Origin: FACHB-1406 sp034189065
GTDB lineage: Bacteria; Cyanobacteriota; Cyanobacteriia; Cyanobacteriales; Spirulinaceae
Length of the DNA: 43,364 bases
Reading direction: 5' to 3'
NCBI GenBank assembly: GCA_034189065.1
Contig: JAXHVQ010000039.1
Location: 1 to 43,364, forward strand
Shown: piece by piece, positions 1 through 8,266 of the stretch
Layout of the letters: every line of letters starts with the position of its first letter
Numbering within the stretch: position 1 is the first letter of the stretch
Notes under the pieces: model-generated
Databases searched by the model: none
Seen by the model: the letters and a program-made list of their open reading frames with translations, nothing else
Told to the model about the DNA's origin: nothing
Program-made: the position numbers and the translations under genes

Positions 1-360
1 GTTGGGAAACTGTCCAAAAAATCATGAAAATCAATCCCGGAAAACTGCCCAATTATTTGAGAGGGATAAGGGCTATGGAGCTGATCGTATCTACGTTTTA
101 GCTTTCATGTCGCCCCCCCAGATAATAACCTTGAAAGCAACGATAACTAGAACAATAATAATGAATAATGAATAATTGCCTCTCCTTAAAAAAAGAGGAT
201 TGAAATCAAGGAAAATCCACGATCGCGCCCGGATAACTCACGATCTTGAGGAGGGGCTATGTGCGGGTAGGGATTCTCAGTGCGTCCGCACCTTGTAAGC
301 CCCGTGAGACCTACAATTGCCCGTGTTCTTTTCTTCCTTTACGAAGAGGTCTTATACCAA

Positions 361-402
361 TTTAATATGACGTTGCATAGATTTAATATGACGTTGCATA
401 GA
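361..402. repeat. 21-bp perfect tandem duplication
   Basis: Two identical 21-bp units lie head to tail (361-381 and 382-402). They begin TTTAATATGACG and end GTTGCATAGA. They lie in a gene-free stretch and encode nothing recognisable. A slippage duplication of an intergenic repeat is the simplest reading. Confidence 0.8.
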
Positions 403-439
403 TTGTCTTCCCCTAAATTCGCGATGAGTGTAACGGAAT

Positions 440-469
440 GGTGCGTTACGCTACGCTAACACACCCTAC
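440..469. repeat. interspersed palindromic repeat (GGTGCGTTACGC family)
   Basis: A short imperfect palindrome reads GGTGCGTTACGC, then GCTAACACACCC. Related copies sit at 12400-12436, 24760-24789, 34651-34683 and 34706-34738, always between genes. The family can form a hairpin with a GC-rich stem. Small palindromic repeats of this kind are common in cyanobacterial intergenic DNA; function unknown. Confidence 0.7.
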
Positions 470-516
470 TTGATTCTGTGCAGCTTCATGTCAATCTTGT
501 ATTGTATCCAATTTAA

Positions 517-621
517 TAAGTAGGTGGGCGTAATTAAACTAACAATAACAAACCCTGGAACTCTTGTGTAGTAAGCAATCTGGCTTTTCGGATTTTACGC
601 TTATTTATGCCCACCTACTTA
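517..621. mobile_element. 105-bp MITE-like element, copy 1
   Basis: This element is bounded by perfect 13-bp inverted repeats: TAAGTAGGTGGGC at 517-529 and its complement at 609-621. A second copy of exactly the same length lies at 15153-15257. The outer 20-25 bases match between copies while the middle has diverged. The ends are flanked by TA, which would fit mobilisation by a Tc1/mariner-like (IS630) transposase, but that is inference. It carries no coding capacity, so it is best described as a non-autonomous miniature element. It lies just downstream of rodA. Confidence 0.7.
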
Positions 622-686
622 ATTATGTCGTAAATTCACTCAAGGTTAAGCGAGTTTTTTCACTACTTCATCGTGCGGAAATTCCG

Positions 687-1943
687 TTAAAACGTTTTTT
701 TGCGTCGATGGTTAGCGACCGATTCAACAAGCGCGATCGCCAAAAAGTTAGTCAACAACGACGAACCGCCATAACTCACCCACGGCAGCGGAATCCCCGT
801 AATCGGTGCCAGTCCAATGGTCATGCTAATATTCACCAACACCTGAAAGACAATCATCGAAAGTACGCCGACTGCCAGAAGAGAGCCAAAATTTTCATTC
901 GCATTGAGCGCAATCTTCACCAGGCGAAAACAAATTAACCAAAACAGCACCAACAAAACTACACCGCCGACAAACCCCAATTCCTCTCCCACCGCCGAAA
1001 AAATAAAATCATTATGCTGTTCGGGGATAAAATTAAGTTGGGTTTGCGTTCCTTCGTACAGTCCGCGTCCCCAAACTCCTCCCGAGCCGATCGCGATGCG
1101 CGACTGAATGAGGTGATATCCTCCTCCCAACGGATCCTTTTCCGGCTGGAGAAATAAAATCAAGCGGTCTTTTTGATAATCTTTCAACACTCCCCCCCAT
1201 ACCGCGCCGCTGAGTCCGCCAGCAACGACGTTAATCGCCACAGCACCGATGGTTCCTAAAAACGGCCAAGGAAGCGTAAACCAGGCGATCGCGCCCATTG
1301 CCAGCACCCAAAACAGCCATCCTGGGAGAAAGAGATTGTACAGCAAAGCTGCCCCCAACGGCGAAAGCATCAGAATCAGCCACCCCGGGTTGGCATTGGC
1401 CCAATACAGCATTCCCAGAGTAATTGCGCCAAACACCAAAGAGGTTCCTAAATCTGGCTGCAATAAAATTAAAGCCCAAGGCACGGCAGTAATCGCCAAC
1501 GCGCGCAACACGGTTCCCACCGTAGAAGCCGGACGCGCGTGCAAAATCGCAGCTAGGCTAATAATTAAGCCCAGTTTGGCAAACTCCGAAGGCTGGGCAT
1601 TAAAACCGCCAATGCTAATCCAACTTTGCGCCCCGTTAACGCGAACGCCGAAAAACTTGACTCCCAACAAGCCTGCGTTGGTTAAGCCATAGACAAGCCA
1701 GTGCCAATGCACGAGAACCTCGTAGCGCAGGCGAGAAATCCAAAGGACGAGAATAACCCCTACCGTTCCAATAGCCCAATGCTGCCACCAGTTGGTTAAT
1801 TCGGTATGCAGTTGGGTACTGCGAATCATGAGCGCGCCCAGGGAAGTCAGCGCGATCGCTAACATTAACAAGGAAACATCGAGTTGTTGCCAGGAGGCGA
1901 CGAGCGCTTGCCAGCGAAGACGAAGCAAAGGTTTGCGGAACAT
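687..1943 (-). CDS. rodA: rod-shape peptidoglycan glycosyltransferase RodA
   Basis: An integral-membrane SEDS protein that polymerises lipid II into glycan strands for cell elongation, working with a class B PBP at the plasma membrane. The product is about 418 residues, normal for the family, with roughly ten hydrophobic segments. Family motifs are visible: GARSW-like NGAQSWISIG, QPSEFAKLG, the FIPEQHNDFIFS loop and the C-terminal GIPLPWVSYGGSSLL. I chose the ATG at 1943. An upstream in-frame ATG at 1964 exists, but the residues it adds (MTNDPK) are read from the heptanucleotide repeat upstream, so they are probably not conserved. No clear ribosome-binding site precedes either. The call is secure; FtsW is less likely given length and lack of an extended tail. 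Confidence 0.93.
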   Translation of the reverse strand: MFRKPLLRLRWQALVASWQQLDVSLLMLAIALTSLGALMIRSTQLHTELTNWWQHWAIGTVGVILVLWISRLRYEVLVHWHWLVYGLTNAGLLGVKFFGVRVNGAQSWISIGGFNAQPSEFAKLGLIISLAAILHARPASTVGTVLRALAITAVPWALILLQPDLGTSLVFGAITLGMLYWANANPGWLILMLSPLGAALLYNLFLPGWLFWVLAMGAIAWFTLPWPFLGTIGAVAINVVAGGLSGAVWGGVLKDYQKDRLILFLQPEKDPLGGGYHLIQSRIAIGSGGVWGRGLYEGTQTQLNFIPEQHNDFIFSAVGEELGFVGGVVLLVLFWLICFRLVKIALNANENFGSLLAVGVLSMIVFQVLVNISMTIGLAPITGIPLPWVSYGGSSLLTNFLAIALVESVANHRRKKTF

Positions 1944-1951
1944 TAGTTTTG

Positions 1952-2024
1952 GGTCATTGGTCATTGGTTATTGGTCGTTTGTCATTGGTCATTGGTCATT
2001 GGTCATTGGTCATTGGTCGTTTGG
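1952..2024. repeat. heptanucleotide STRR (TCATTGG units)
   Basis: About ten tandem or slightly varied copies of the heptamer TCATTGG (ATGACCA on the other strand) precede rodA. This belongs to the short tandemly repeated repetitive (STRR) sequences known from cyanobacteria. Because the unit contains ATG on the minus strand, it offers a spurious upstream start codon for rodA. Confidence 0.9.
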
Positions 2025-2039
2025 ATTGTCCAATGTGCG

Positions 2040-2100
2040 GGGACACGGCGCTTTGTTGGGTTATTCTTTTGAACTTTGAATCTGCCTAATGCCGTGTCCC
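2040..2100. repeat. 10-bp inverted repeat with 41-base loop
   Basis: GGGACACGGC at 2040-2049 is matched by its exact complement GCCGTGTCCC at 2091-2100. It lies between mrp and rodA, both on the minus strand. There is no T-run, so I treat it as an intergenic palindromic repeat rather than a terminator. Confidence 0.6.
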
Positions 2101-2146
2101 TACTTTAATTGCACGGTTTCCCGCTCACCCCGTCGCCTATAACTGG

Positions 2147-2209
2147 TGAACTCTGAACTCTGAACTCTGAACTCTGAACTCTGAACTCTGAACTCTGAAC
2201 TCTGAACCC
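2147..2209. repeat. heptanucleotide STRR (TGAACTC units)
   Basis: Eight perfect tandem copies of TGAACTC are followed by one variant, TGAACCC. The array ends just downstream of the mrp stop codon. A related array with GTTCAGA units lies at 7140-7290. Confidence 0.95.
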
Positions 2210-2230
2210 ATCACCTCCTTCTCCTTCCTC

Positions 2231-3304
2231 TCATCCCACTCCGGATAGGGCGGCGACGGAAACTCGGGCGGCAATTTGTCCCGCGATCGCGTTTAGGGCC
2301 TCAGCCGAGGCGGATTCGGGCTCGGCGACAACAATGGGGATACCGCGATCGCCTCCTTCGCGCACGCTCATTTCTAAGGGGACACATCCTAACATCGGTA
2401 CGTTCAATTCGGTTGCGGTTTTTTCGCCGCCGCCCGAACCAAATAAATCGTAACGGCGATCGCTTAAGTCTGGCGGTATAAAATAACTCATATTCTCCAC
2501 AATTCCCAGCACTTTCACCCCCAATTGCTCGAACATTTTTAAACCGCGCCGCGCGTCGATTAAAGATACGGTTTGTGGCGTTGTCACAATTACCGCCCCC
2601 GACATGGGAACGGCTTGGGTCATGGTTAACTGTGCGTCTCCGGTTCCAGGGGGCATATCCACAATTAAATAATCTAACTCGCCCCACTCCACTTGATATA
2701 AGAATTGACGAATAATGCCGTTGAGCATCGGTCCGCGCCAAATTACGGGTTGGTCGGGATCGATGAGAAACCCCATTGAGACCATTTTTACGCCATGATT
2801 AAAGGCGGGTTGTAAAATTTCTTGACCTTCTTTGCTATTTTGAACTTGAACCTTCGCCTCGGTGAGTCCTAGCATTGTCGGGGTGTTAGGGCCGTAAATA
2901 TCGGCATCGAGCAAACCCACTTTAGACCCCGCCCGAGCCAGGGCGACGGCAACATTCACCGCGATCGTACTTTTACCCACGCCTCCCTTGCCACTGGACA
3001 CTGCCAGGATATTTTTAACCCCCGAAATCCCTTGGCGATCGGGTAGCGATTTCTGTTGCGGCGTTTCTGCGGTTACGTCTACCTCAACGGTTTCGACTCC
3101 CGGTAGTTGCTTGACCGCCCTTTGGCAATCTTCAACAATAAACTGTCGCAGGGGACAAGCAGGCGTTGTCAGCACTAATGTAAAAGAAACGCGATCGCCT
3201 TCTACGTTGACATTGCGAATCATGTTCAATTCCACCAGACTTTTTTGCAGTTCTGGGTCTTGAACCGGTCGCAGCACTTCTAAAACCGAATGACTATCCA
3301 GCAT
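2231..3304 (-). CDS. mrp: Mrp/ApbC/NBP35-family P-loop ATPase, Fe-S cluster carrier
   Basis: A 357-residue cytosolic ATPase. The family receives and delivers Fe-S clusters to apoproteins. An N-terminal MIP18/DUF59 domain spans about residues 4-85. The deviant Walker A GKGGVGKS is at 105-112, followed by DADIYGPN and the DMPPGTGD switch motif. The CxxC pair that binds the bridging cluster in many Mrp/NBP35 proteins is absent: the equivalent stretch reads ENMSYFIPPDL. I believe this is shared by several cyanobacterial homologues, so cluster binding may differ here. The ATG at 3304 gives the expected domain start. It is transcribed in the same direction as rodA but separated from it by repeats. 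Confidence 0.93.
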   Translation of the reverse strand: MLDSHSVLEVLRPVQDPELQKSLVELNMIRNVNVEGDRVSFTLVLTTPACPLRQFIVEDCQRAVKQLPGVETVEVDVTAETPQQKSLPDRQGISGVKNILAVSSGKGGVGKSTIAVNVAVALARAGSKVGLLDADIYGPNTPTMLGLTEAKVQVQNSKEGQEILQPAFNHGVKMVSMGFLIDPDQPVIWRGPMLNGIIRQFLYQVEWGELDYLIVDMPPGTGDAQLTMTQAVPMSGAVIVTTPQTVSLIDARRGLKMFEQLGVKVLGIVENMSYFIPPDLSDRRYDLFGSGGGEKTATELNVPMLGCVPLEMSVREGGDRGIPIVVAEPESASAEALNAIAGQIAARVSVAALSGVG

Positions 3305-3380
3305 CGTTAATAATATCTTTCGTTATTTCATTTTGTAAATGTTAACGTTTCGCGGTTCCCTTGCTCTCCCTCAATTAAAA

Positions 3381-3887
3381 TTAACCTTCAACCTTTAACC
3401 CCTCGCCCCAATCTCCAAGGCGTTCTGCGGCATTAGCCAACTCCGAGGCAACACGCGCCACATAGGGACGGATGCACAGCCAAACCAACGGCGAAAGCCA
3501 TCCGCGCAGCGTCACTGAATAGGAAACATAGGTTCCGCACAGCGTCGATTCTACCTGATAGGTCACGCGATTTTCCACGCCAGGAAACGCCAACACTCGG
3601 ATGCTCAATAGTTCTCTCGGTTTGACACTTTCGACGAAAATACGGATGGGAATGGGCGTGAGGCGAGTCACTGCTTGATAAATCAACCCCGGTTTGGCGA
3701 TTAAGCCATTGGGAGCGTTGGTACTCGAAATTAAAGGATGCCAAGAGACATCGGCGAGATTCACGAGTTTCTGCCAAAGCACGTCCACTGTGGCACTGCT
3801 GACGGCACGGTACGTTTTATACAGGGCAAAGTGAGAAACCAGTCGCCCTCGAACGGCAATTAATCGAAAAGAGAAGTTTAACATCAT
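3381..3887 (-). CDS. SRPBCC (START-like) family protein
   Basis: A 168-residue protein with the pattern of the SRPBCC/polyketide-cyclase-like fold: an N-terminal helix region with LWQKLVNLADVSWHP, then alternating strands (KPRELLSIRVLAFPG, NRVTYQVEST) and a long C-terminal helix (VARVASELANAAERL). The fold binds hydrophobic ligands in a deep cavity; the ligand is unknown. Two adjacent start codons (MM) precede the domain. It lies 76 bases upstream of mrp on the same strand and could be co-transcribed with it. No catalytic motif is evident, so no enzymatic role is assigned. Confidence 0.7.
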   Translation of the reverse strand: MMLNFSFRLIAVRGRLVSHFALYKTYRAVSSATVDVLWQKLVNLADVSWHPLISSTNAPNGLIAKPGLIYQAVTRLTPIPIRIFVESVKPRELLSIRVLAFPGVENRVTYQVESTLCGTYVSYSVTLRGWLSPLVWLCIRPYVARVASELANAAERLGDWGEGLKVEG

Positions 3888-4054
3888 GAGGCATCTCCAG
3901 GAGCGATGCTCGGGCCAGTCTTATATTGTAGGAAATTTAGGGAGCTGTTGTTGAGCATTGGACCGAATTTGTGGCATCGAGTTTCGGTATGTTGCTCTTT
4001 GGGGCTTCAATGACACTCAATTCCCGTCATTAGGCGCGCGATCGGCACGATTTC

Positions 4055-4496
4055 TCAATTTATTAAGACTTCTAGCTGCAACATCTCCAATTCGGTCAAA
4101 ATCGGCAAACGCTCGTCATTAGTCAAAAAAAATGTAGCTTCCCTCGATATCGCCGTTGCAATTTGAATGGCATCGGGAGTTCTCAAGTTGTGGCTTGCTC
4201 TCAACTGCGCCGCGATTTCGGCAATTCTTGGGGAAACTCCAATCGTAACAACTCCGCGAGAATTAAACAGAATGTCGCGATACTCTCGAGCAAGATTTGT
4301 ATTATTCTGCCGCAATGGGTGTACTAATACCTCCGATAGTGTAATGACGGAAGTCACAACAATAAAGTCGCCTCGATTTAAAGCTTGGAAAAAAGAGCGC
4401 ATCGTTTCTAAATATCTCGGATTGCGCTCTAAAATAAATCAAGGGCGCTGTATCTAAGCCGACAACGTTTCCTCGAAGTCGGCTTAGCCATTCCAT
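4055..4496 (-). pseudogene. PIN-domain (VapC-like) toxin, frameshifted
   Basis: The N-terminal part starts at 4496 and reads GNVVGLDTAPLIYF, including the first catalytic Asp of a PIN ribonuclease. The remainder continues in another frame (ERNPRYLETMRSFFQALNRG, later TPDAIQIATA and FLTNDE, the other acidic-site motifs). The frame change is near 4432-4440, at a TTTT tract. Removing one T would restore IYLERNPRYLE. All acidic motifs survive, so the break is recent, a sequencing error, or a rare programmed shift. The start overlaps the antitoxin gene end by 13 bases. VapC-type toxins cleave specific RNAs and are neutralised by the cognate antitoxin. Confidence 0.8.
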
Positions 4497-4705
4497 GACT
4501 CTCGCTCCCCATTGATATAGTCTCGAGCATCAACATCGGACCAAATTTCTTTACCCAATCCCTCTAACTCCAGGATACTGCGCTTGGGTTTGGCGGTGAC
4601 GACGACGCGATCGCGCATTTGTCCGAGTAATTCGTGGATTAGTTGCAGTTGTTCGTGGGGACTGAGTTGTTCGGCAAGGCGATAGACTTCAAGGTAGGGA
4701 GTCAT
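4484..4705 (-). CDS. antitoxin of a PIN-type toxin-antitoxin pair
   Basis: A 73-residue protein with an N-terminal helical part (LAEQLSPHEQLQLIHELL) and a C-terminal tail (LELEGLGKEIW, then DARDYINGERESW). That tail is typical of small cyanobacterial antitoxins paired with PIN toxins. Its end overlaps the start of the toxin gene by 13 bases, which implies translational coupling. The antitoxin frame is intact although the toxin frame is broken, as expected if the toxin has been or is being lost. Assignment rests on context and tail pattern; the DNA-binding fold is not obvious. Confidence 0.75.
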   Translation of the reverse strand: MTPYLEVYRLAEQLSPHEQLQLIHELLGQMRDRVVVTAKPKRSILELEGLGKEIWSDVDARDYINGERESWNG

Positions 4706-4888
4706 GGCGGTTCTGTCTGGTGAGGGTCGGTGACTTCTCCTATTTTACTCGGGGTGCTTCGCCCTTCCCCCATAAAAGCGATGGGTTTTCCTTTGGGGTG
4801 ACTTTTAGGATATATTGCTCAATTAGAGGTCTTTTGGGGACGCTCCTCAATAAAAGTTAAATTTTAATTGTTAATTTTTGATAAGCGA

Positions 4889-5932
4889 ATGACAGTTTCT
4901 TCCACAATTCCCGCAGGTGCGACGCTATCTTCAGACGCTTCCCAACCGGCAGCCGACTCCAAAACGCGCGTCAGCCAGTTTATGAAGCAACTTCAAGACG
5001 AAATTTGCGATAAATTGGAAAGTCTCGACGGCGGGGCGAAATTTGCCGAAGATAGTTGGGATCGCCCTGAAGGAGGCGGCGGACGGTCTCGCGTCGTGCG
5101 CGAGGGCAACGTTTTCGAGCAGGGCGGTGTAAATTTTTCTGAAGTTTGGGGAAAACAACTTCCCCCTTCCATTCTCAAGCAACGCCCGGAGGCATCGGGA
5201 CACGGATTTTATGCAACGGGAACGTCGATGGTACTTCACCCTCGCAATCCCTACATTCCCACCGTTCATTTGAATTACCGCTATTTTGAAGCGGGACCGG
5301 TTTGGTGGTTTGGCGGCGGTGCGGATTTAACGCCGTATTATCCCTTTGCCGAAGATGCGTCGCATTTTCACCGCACCTTCAAAGCGGTTTGCGATCGCCA
5401 CCATCCCCATTACTATCCCACCTTTAAGCGGTGGTGCGATGAATATTTCTATCTCAAACATCGTCAAGAAGCGCGCGGTATTGGCGGATTATTCTTCGAC
5501 TACCAAGACGGCAAGGGCGAATTGTATCGCGGCCCCCATGCCGACGGCGAAGCGGCTGCCTATAGCCAGAAGATCGGCTCTCAACCCGAACGCAATTGGG
5601 AACAATTGTTCGCCTTTATCAACGACTGCGGGCGGGCATTTCTCGATGCTTATGTTCCCATTGCCGAAAAACGCCGTCAAATGGAGTATGGCGATCGCGA
5701 GCGCAATTTTCAACTCTATCGTCGGGGACGCTACGTCGAATTTAACCTCGTTTACGATCGCGGCACCATTTTCGGGCTGCAAACCAACGGACGCACCGAA
5801 TCCATTCTGATGTCCCTTCCTCCCCTCGTTCGTTGGGAATACGCCTACCAACCCCAACCCGACACCCCCGAAGCCCAACTTTACGAAATCTTCCTCAAAC
5901 CTCAAGACTGGGCTAATTGGCAGTCTGCTTAG
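4889..5932 (+). CDS. hemF: oxygen-dependent coproporphyrinogen III oxidase HemF
   Basis: HemF performs the aerobic oxidative decarboxylation of coproporphyrinogen III to protoporphyrinogen IX, feeding heme, chlorophyll and bilin synthesis. The 347-residue product matches the usual length. Signature stretches are WGKQLPPSI, HLNYRYFEAG, WWFGGGADLTPYYPF and the C-terminal RGTIFGLQTNGRTESILMS. I use the ATG at 4889; an upstream in-frame TTG at 4868 would add seven residues with no support. It stands alone in orientation among its neighbours, with a gene-free 180-base leader. Function is secure. Confidence 0.97.
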   Translation: MTVSSTIPAGATLSSDASQPAADSKTRVSQFMKQLQDEICDKLESLDGGAKFAEDSWDRPEGGGGRSRVVREGNVFEQGGVNFSEVWGKQLPPSILKQRPEASGHGFYATGTSMVLHPRNPYIPTVHLNYRYFEAGPVWWFGGGADLTPYYPFAEDASHFHRTFKAVCDRHHPHYYPTFKRWCDEYFYLKHRQEARGIGGLFFDYQDGKGELYRGPHADGEAAAYSQKIGSQPERNWEQLFAFINDCGRAFLDAYVPIAEKRRQMEYGDRERNFQLYRRGRYVEFNLVYDRGTIFGLQTNGRTESILMSLPPLVRWEYAYQPQPDTPEAQLYEIFLKPQDWANWQSA

Positions 5933-6153
5933 CAACAGAAGAAGATATCGATTCGAGACACGCTCGAAGTTAGAATTTCAATCGAGTCCTCCACTGAGTT
6001 GAGTCGAGGTATAATATTAGCGCGCAGCAATGGGCTTTTAAAAAGTTAACCCCCTAAATTGGCAAGGATGTTATCGTTATTAGCACAACTGCAAATTGCG
6101 GCCATCTGCGCGCACTGGAGTTGTTGCTTGAGTTTATAGAGGCGAATTCACGA

Positions 6154-6522
6154 GTGATTCACATCGAACAAAAAAACTACACAACCCAAGATGGCAAAAC
6201 CGTCATCATCCTCGCACCCAGCGGGCGTTTAGACATTACCACAGCTTGGCAATTTCGCCTGAAGCTACAAGAGTGTATTTCTAAACTCAGCCGCCACGTT
6301 GTCGTTAATCTCTCCCAAGTCAACTTCATCGATAGTTCCGGTTTAACTTCTCTCGTTGCCGGAATGCGAGATGCCGATAAAGTCAAAGGAACGTTCCGCA
6401 TCTGCAATGTTCACCCAGAGGCGAAACTCGTCTTTGAAGTGACCATGATGGACTCAGTATTTGAAATTTACGAAACTGAGGAAGAAGCTCTCGAAGGCGC
6501 ACCCCGCAGTATGACCACCTGA
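6154..6522 (+). CDS. STAS-domain anti-sigma-factor-antagonist-like protein
   Basis: A single-domain STAS protein of about 122 residues. The phosphorylatable serine motif is present (FIDSSGLTSLV), preceded by PSGRLDITTAWQF. STAS proteins of the SpoIIAA/RsbV type switch partners when phosphorylated on this serine; no kinase or phosphatase partner gene lies nearby. I prefer the GTG at 6154, which has GAGG upstream at 6139-6142 and starts the conserved strand. A TTG at 6121 would add eleven residues. A TATAAT-like element lies at 6010-6015. Confidence 0.82.
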   Translation: MIHIEQKNYTTQDGKTVIILAPSGRLDITTAWQFRLKLQECISKLSRHVVVNLSQVNFIDSSGLTSLVAGMRDADKVKGTFRICNVHPEAKLVFEVTMMDSVFEIYETEEEALEGAPRSMTT

Positions 6523-6527
6523 ATTCT

Positions 6528-7139
6528 TTAGAGGGGTAACTCGCGCGAAAAATCTTGGTGCTTGCTAAAGCAGAATGGACCTAACAACGCTCCCCAAAGG
6601 GCTTTTCCCGTTTTGGGGTCTATTCCTTTGTCGTAAACTCGCAGTTGTGCGGGCGTGACTTCAAAGCCGAGAGAGACAAAGTAGGTTTTTTCTTGATAAG
6701 TAAACGAACAACACTTATCCGGGTTAGCCAAAGTGCGGAACAAGTCTCCTTCGGGAGAAAGAGACTCCCGTTGAATTTCCAGGGTACATCCCGGCAAAAA
6801 CTCAACTTGTTCTGGCGTGAGGTGTTGAAGTCGCTCCGGTTCCCGAGCGGCACCTTGCACTGCGCTTAAATTTTTAAACATATAGTAATCGGCTTGCAGC
6901 GCTGAAGGAGAAGAACCTTGGCGGAGTCGAAGTAGGCGTTGGCGATAGGGTTTGTCTGGGGTGAGGACATTGGCTTGTTCGAGGAATAAGGTAATGCTAT
7001 CTTCGGCAAACAAAGGCGTAGGACGTTGCCACAAGTGCAGATGAACGTACCAAGCGGGCTCTGCCAAAGCCTGTTGGCGATTGTCAAATTCGCCAGCGAG
7101 ATAGCGTCCCAGCGCGCTCAGTTCGGGAGAGAGTGTCAT
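6528..7139 (-). CDS. cpcT: CpcT/CpeT-family phycobilin lyase
   Basis: A 203-residue protein of the CpcT/CpeT family, whose T-type lyases attach phycocyanobilin or phycoerythrobilin to Cys-beta153-type sites of phycobiliproteins. Recognisable segments are ALGRYLAGEFDNRQQA at the N-terminus, the PYRQRLLRL strand, YMFKNLSAVQGA and the GCTLEIQRE/CCSFTYQEKTYFVSLGF barrel strands. Length is normal for CpcT. It converges tail to tail with the STAS gene (5 bases apart). Whether it serves phycocyanin (CpcT) or phycoerythrin (CpeT) cannot be settled here, because no phycobiliprotein genes are in the window. The symbol is the commoner choice. Confidence 0.85.
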   Translation of the reverse strand: MTLSPELSALGRYLAGEFDNRQQALAEPAWYVHLHLWQRPTPLFAEDSITLFLEQANVLTPDKPYRQRLLRLRQGSSPSALQADYYMFKNLSAVQGAAREPERLQHLTPEQVEFLPGCTLEIQRESLSPEGDLFRTLANPDKCCSFTYQEKTYFVSLGFEVTPAQLRVYDKGIDPKTGKALWGALLGPFCFSKHQDFSRELPL

Positions 7140-7390
7140 GGGTTTAGAGTTTTGAGTTCAGAGTTCAGAGTTTTGGGTTCAGGGTTCAGAGTTTTGAGTT
7201 CAGAGTTCAGAGTTTTGGGTTCAGAGTTCAGCAATTGAAAGGTTGGGTTCAGAGTTCAGCAATTGAAAGGTTGGGTTCGAGGTTTTAGGTCTCTTGCTCC
7301 ACCTGCCTACTGTTTACTGGTAACTGGTAACTGATTACTGATTACTGGTAACTGGTAACTGGTAACTGTTTGCGGGTCATTGTTTGCGGG
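7140..7390. repeat. compound STRR tract
   Basis: This is a mosaic of tandem repeats. GTTCAGA/GTTTTGA heptamer variants run from about 7145 to 7216. A perfect 28-bp duplication follows (7217-7244 and 7245-7272). Then TAACTGG/TGATTAC heptamers run from about 7313 to 7372, and a GTTTGCGGGT pair closes the tract. It separates cpcT from thf1 and contains no gene. Confidence 0.9.
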
Positions 7391-7469
7391 TTGCTGTTGC
7401 GATCGCTTGGCAAATGAGTCCATTAAGCGAGACAATGTAGAATACTGTATCTTAAGAACGTTCCAATCT

Positions 7470-8192
7470 GTGTCTTTAGTTCGTACTGTCTCCGATACCA
7501 AGCGGCAATTCTACGCCCATCACACCCGCCCCATTAACTCAATCTACCGACGGGTGGTAGAAGAATTGATGGTCGAAATGCACCTGCTTTCGGTTAACGC
7601 TAATTTCCGCTACGATCCCGTTTATGCTCTCGGCACCGTGACTTCCTTCGATCGCTTCATGCAAGGGTATCGCCCAGAACGCGATTTACCCTCGATTTTT
7701 GAGGCGCTGTGCCGTGCCATTGAAGGAGATGCCCAAAAGTATCGACAGGATGCAGAAAGGCTGAAAACCTTAGCGTCTCGTCTCTCCATCGAAGAATTTT
7801 TATCTTGGAGTAATTCTTTGAGTTCGCGCGAAGGGGAAAGCGAACTGTATGAATGCTTCAAGGAAATTGCGTTTAACGACAAATTTAAGTATAGTCGCCT
7901 GTTTGCAATCGGATTGTATTCGCTGCTCGAGCAGATCGATGGCGAAGCGATAAAAGATGAAGAAAAGTGCAATGAAATTCTCGATAAACTCTGCGAAACG
8001 CTGAAGTTGCCGACGGAAAAAGTTCAAAAAGATTTGGAACTCTACCGTAGCAATTTGGAAAAAATGGAGCAGGCTCGGGCGGCACTTGAAGATATCCTCC
8101 AAGCCGATCGCAAGCAGCGACAGCAAGCGCTTTTGGAAAAGAATAAACCGGAAGATGCTTCGGGGGAAAAAGATGGAGCATCTTCGTCGTAA
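7470..8192 (+). CDS. thf1: photosystem II biogenesis protein Psb29 / Thylakoid formation protein Thf1
   Basis: A 240-residue homologue of Psb29/Thf1, a thylakoid-associated protein needed for PSII assembly and repair and for stability of FtsH protease complexes. The N-terminus RTVSDTKRQFYAHHTRPINS and the following RRVVEELMVEMHLLSVNA are hallmark sequence. The C-terminus is a long coiled coil ending in a charged low-complexity tail. I place the start at the GTG at 7470 because homologues begin about three residues before RTVSDTKR. The open frame continues upstream to 7380, but into repeat-derived sequence. A short AT-rich palindrome after the stop (8206-8229) may aid termination. Confidence 0.93.
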   Translation: MSLVRTVSDTKRQFYAHHTRPINSIYRRVVEELMVEMHLLSVNANFRYDPVYALGTVTSFDRFMQGYRPERDLPSIFEALCRAIEGDAQKYRQDAERLKTLASRLSIEEFLSWSNSLSSREGESELYECFKEIAFNDKFKYSRLFAIGLYSLLEQIDGEAIKDEEKCNEILDKLCETLKLPTEKVQKDLELYRSNLEKMEQARAALEDILQADRKQRQQALLEKNKPEDASGEKDGASSS

Positions 8193-8266
8193 GAGGCAAG
8201 GGGGTTTTTATTAATTATTAATTAATAATTATTGAGCGCGCGGAAGCGACCGAAACATCCCTTGCT

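Larger units (their letters stand above)
1..516. other. gene-free left flank
   Basis: I see no supportable gene here. One frame (positions 2 to about 177) stays open from the window edge and could be the tail of a gene lying to the left, but I recognise nothing in it. The tract holds a 21-bp tandem duplication and a palindromic repeat listed separately. Positions 230-330 have GC-rich complementary segments that vaguely resemble the right end of an IS200/IS605 tnpB element, but too weakly to call. Confidence 0.4.

Noticed and set aside
230..330. Solo right end of an IS200/IS605 element
   Set aside because: Only scattered resemblance to the right end near 10870-10985; the hairpin and spacing do not match well enough.
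1249..1692. 147-codon plus-strand open frame
   Set aside because: It is antisense to rodA, shows no protein-like pattern, and results from GC-rich codon bias. Similar antisense frames over mrp, hemF, thiO, ligA and the FHA gene were dropped for the same reason.
1952..2209. CRISPR array
   Set aside because: The repeats are 7-base units in direct contact with no spacers; they are STRRs. The other heptamer arrays in the window are rejected for the same reason.
6528..7139. Assignment as CpeT (phycoerythrin lyase)
   Set aside because: Without phycoerythrin genes in the window there is no basis to prefer CpeT over CpcT; kept as CpcT/CpeT family.
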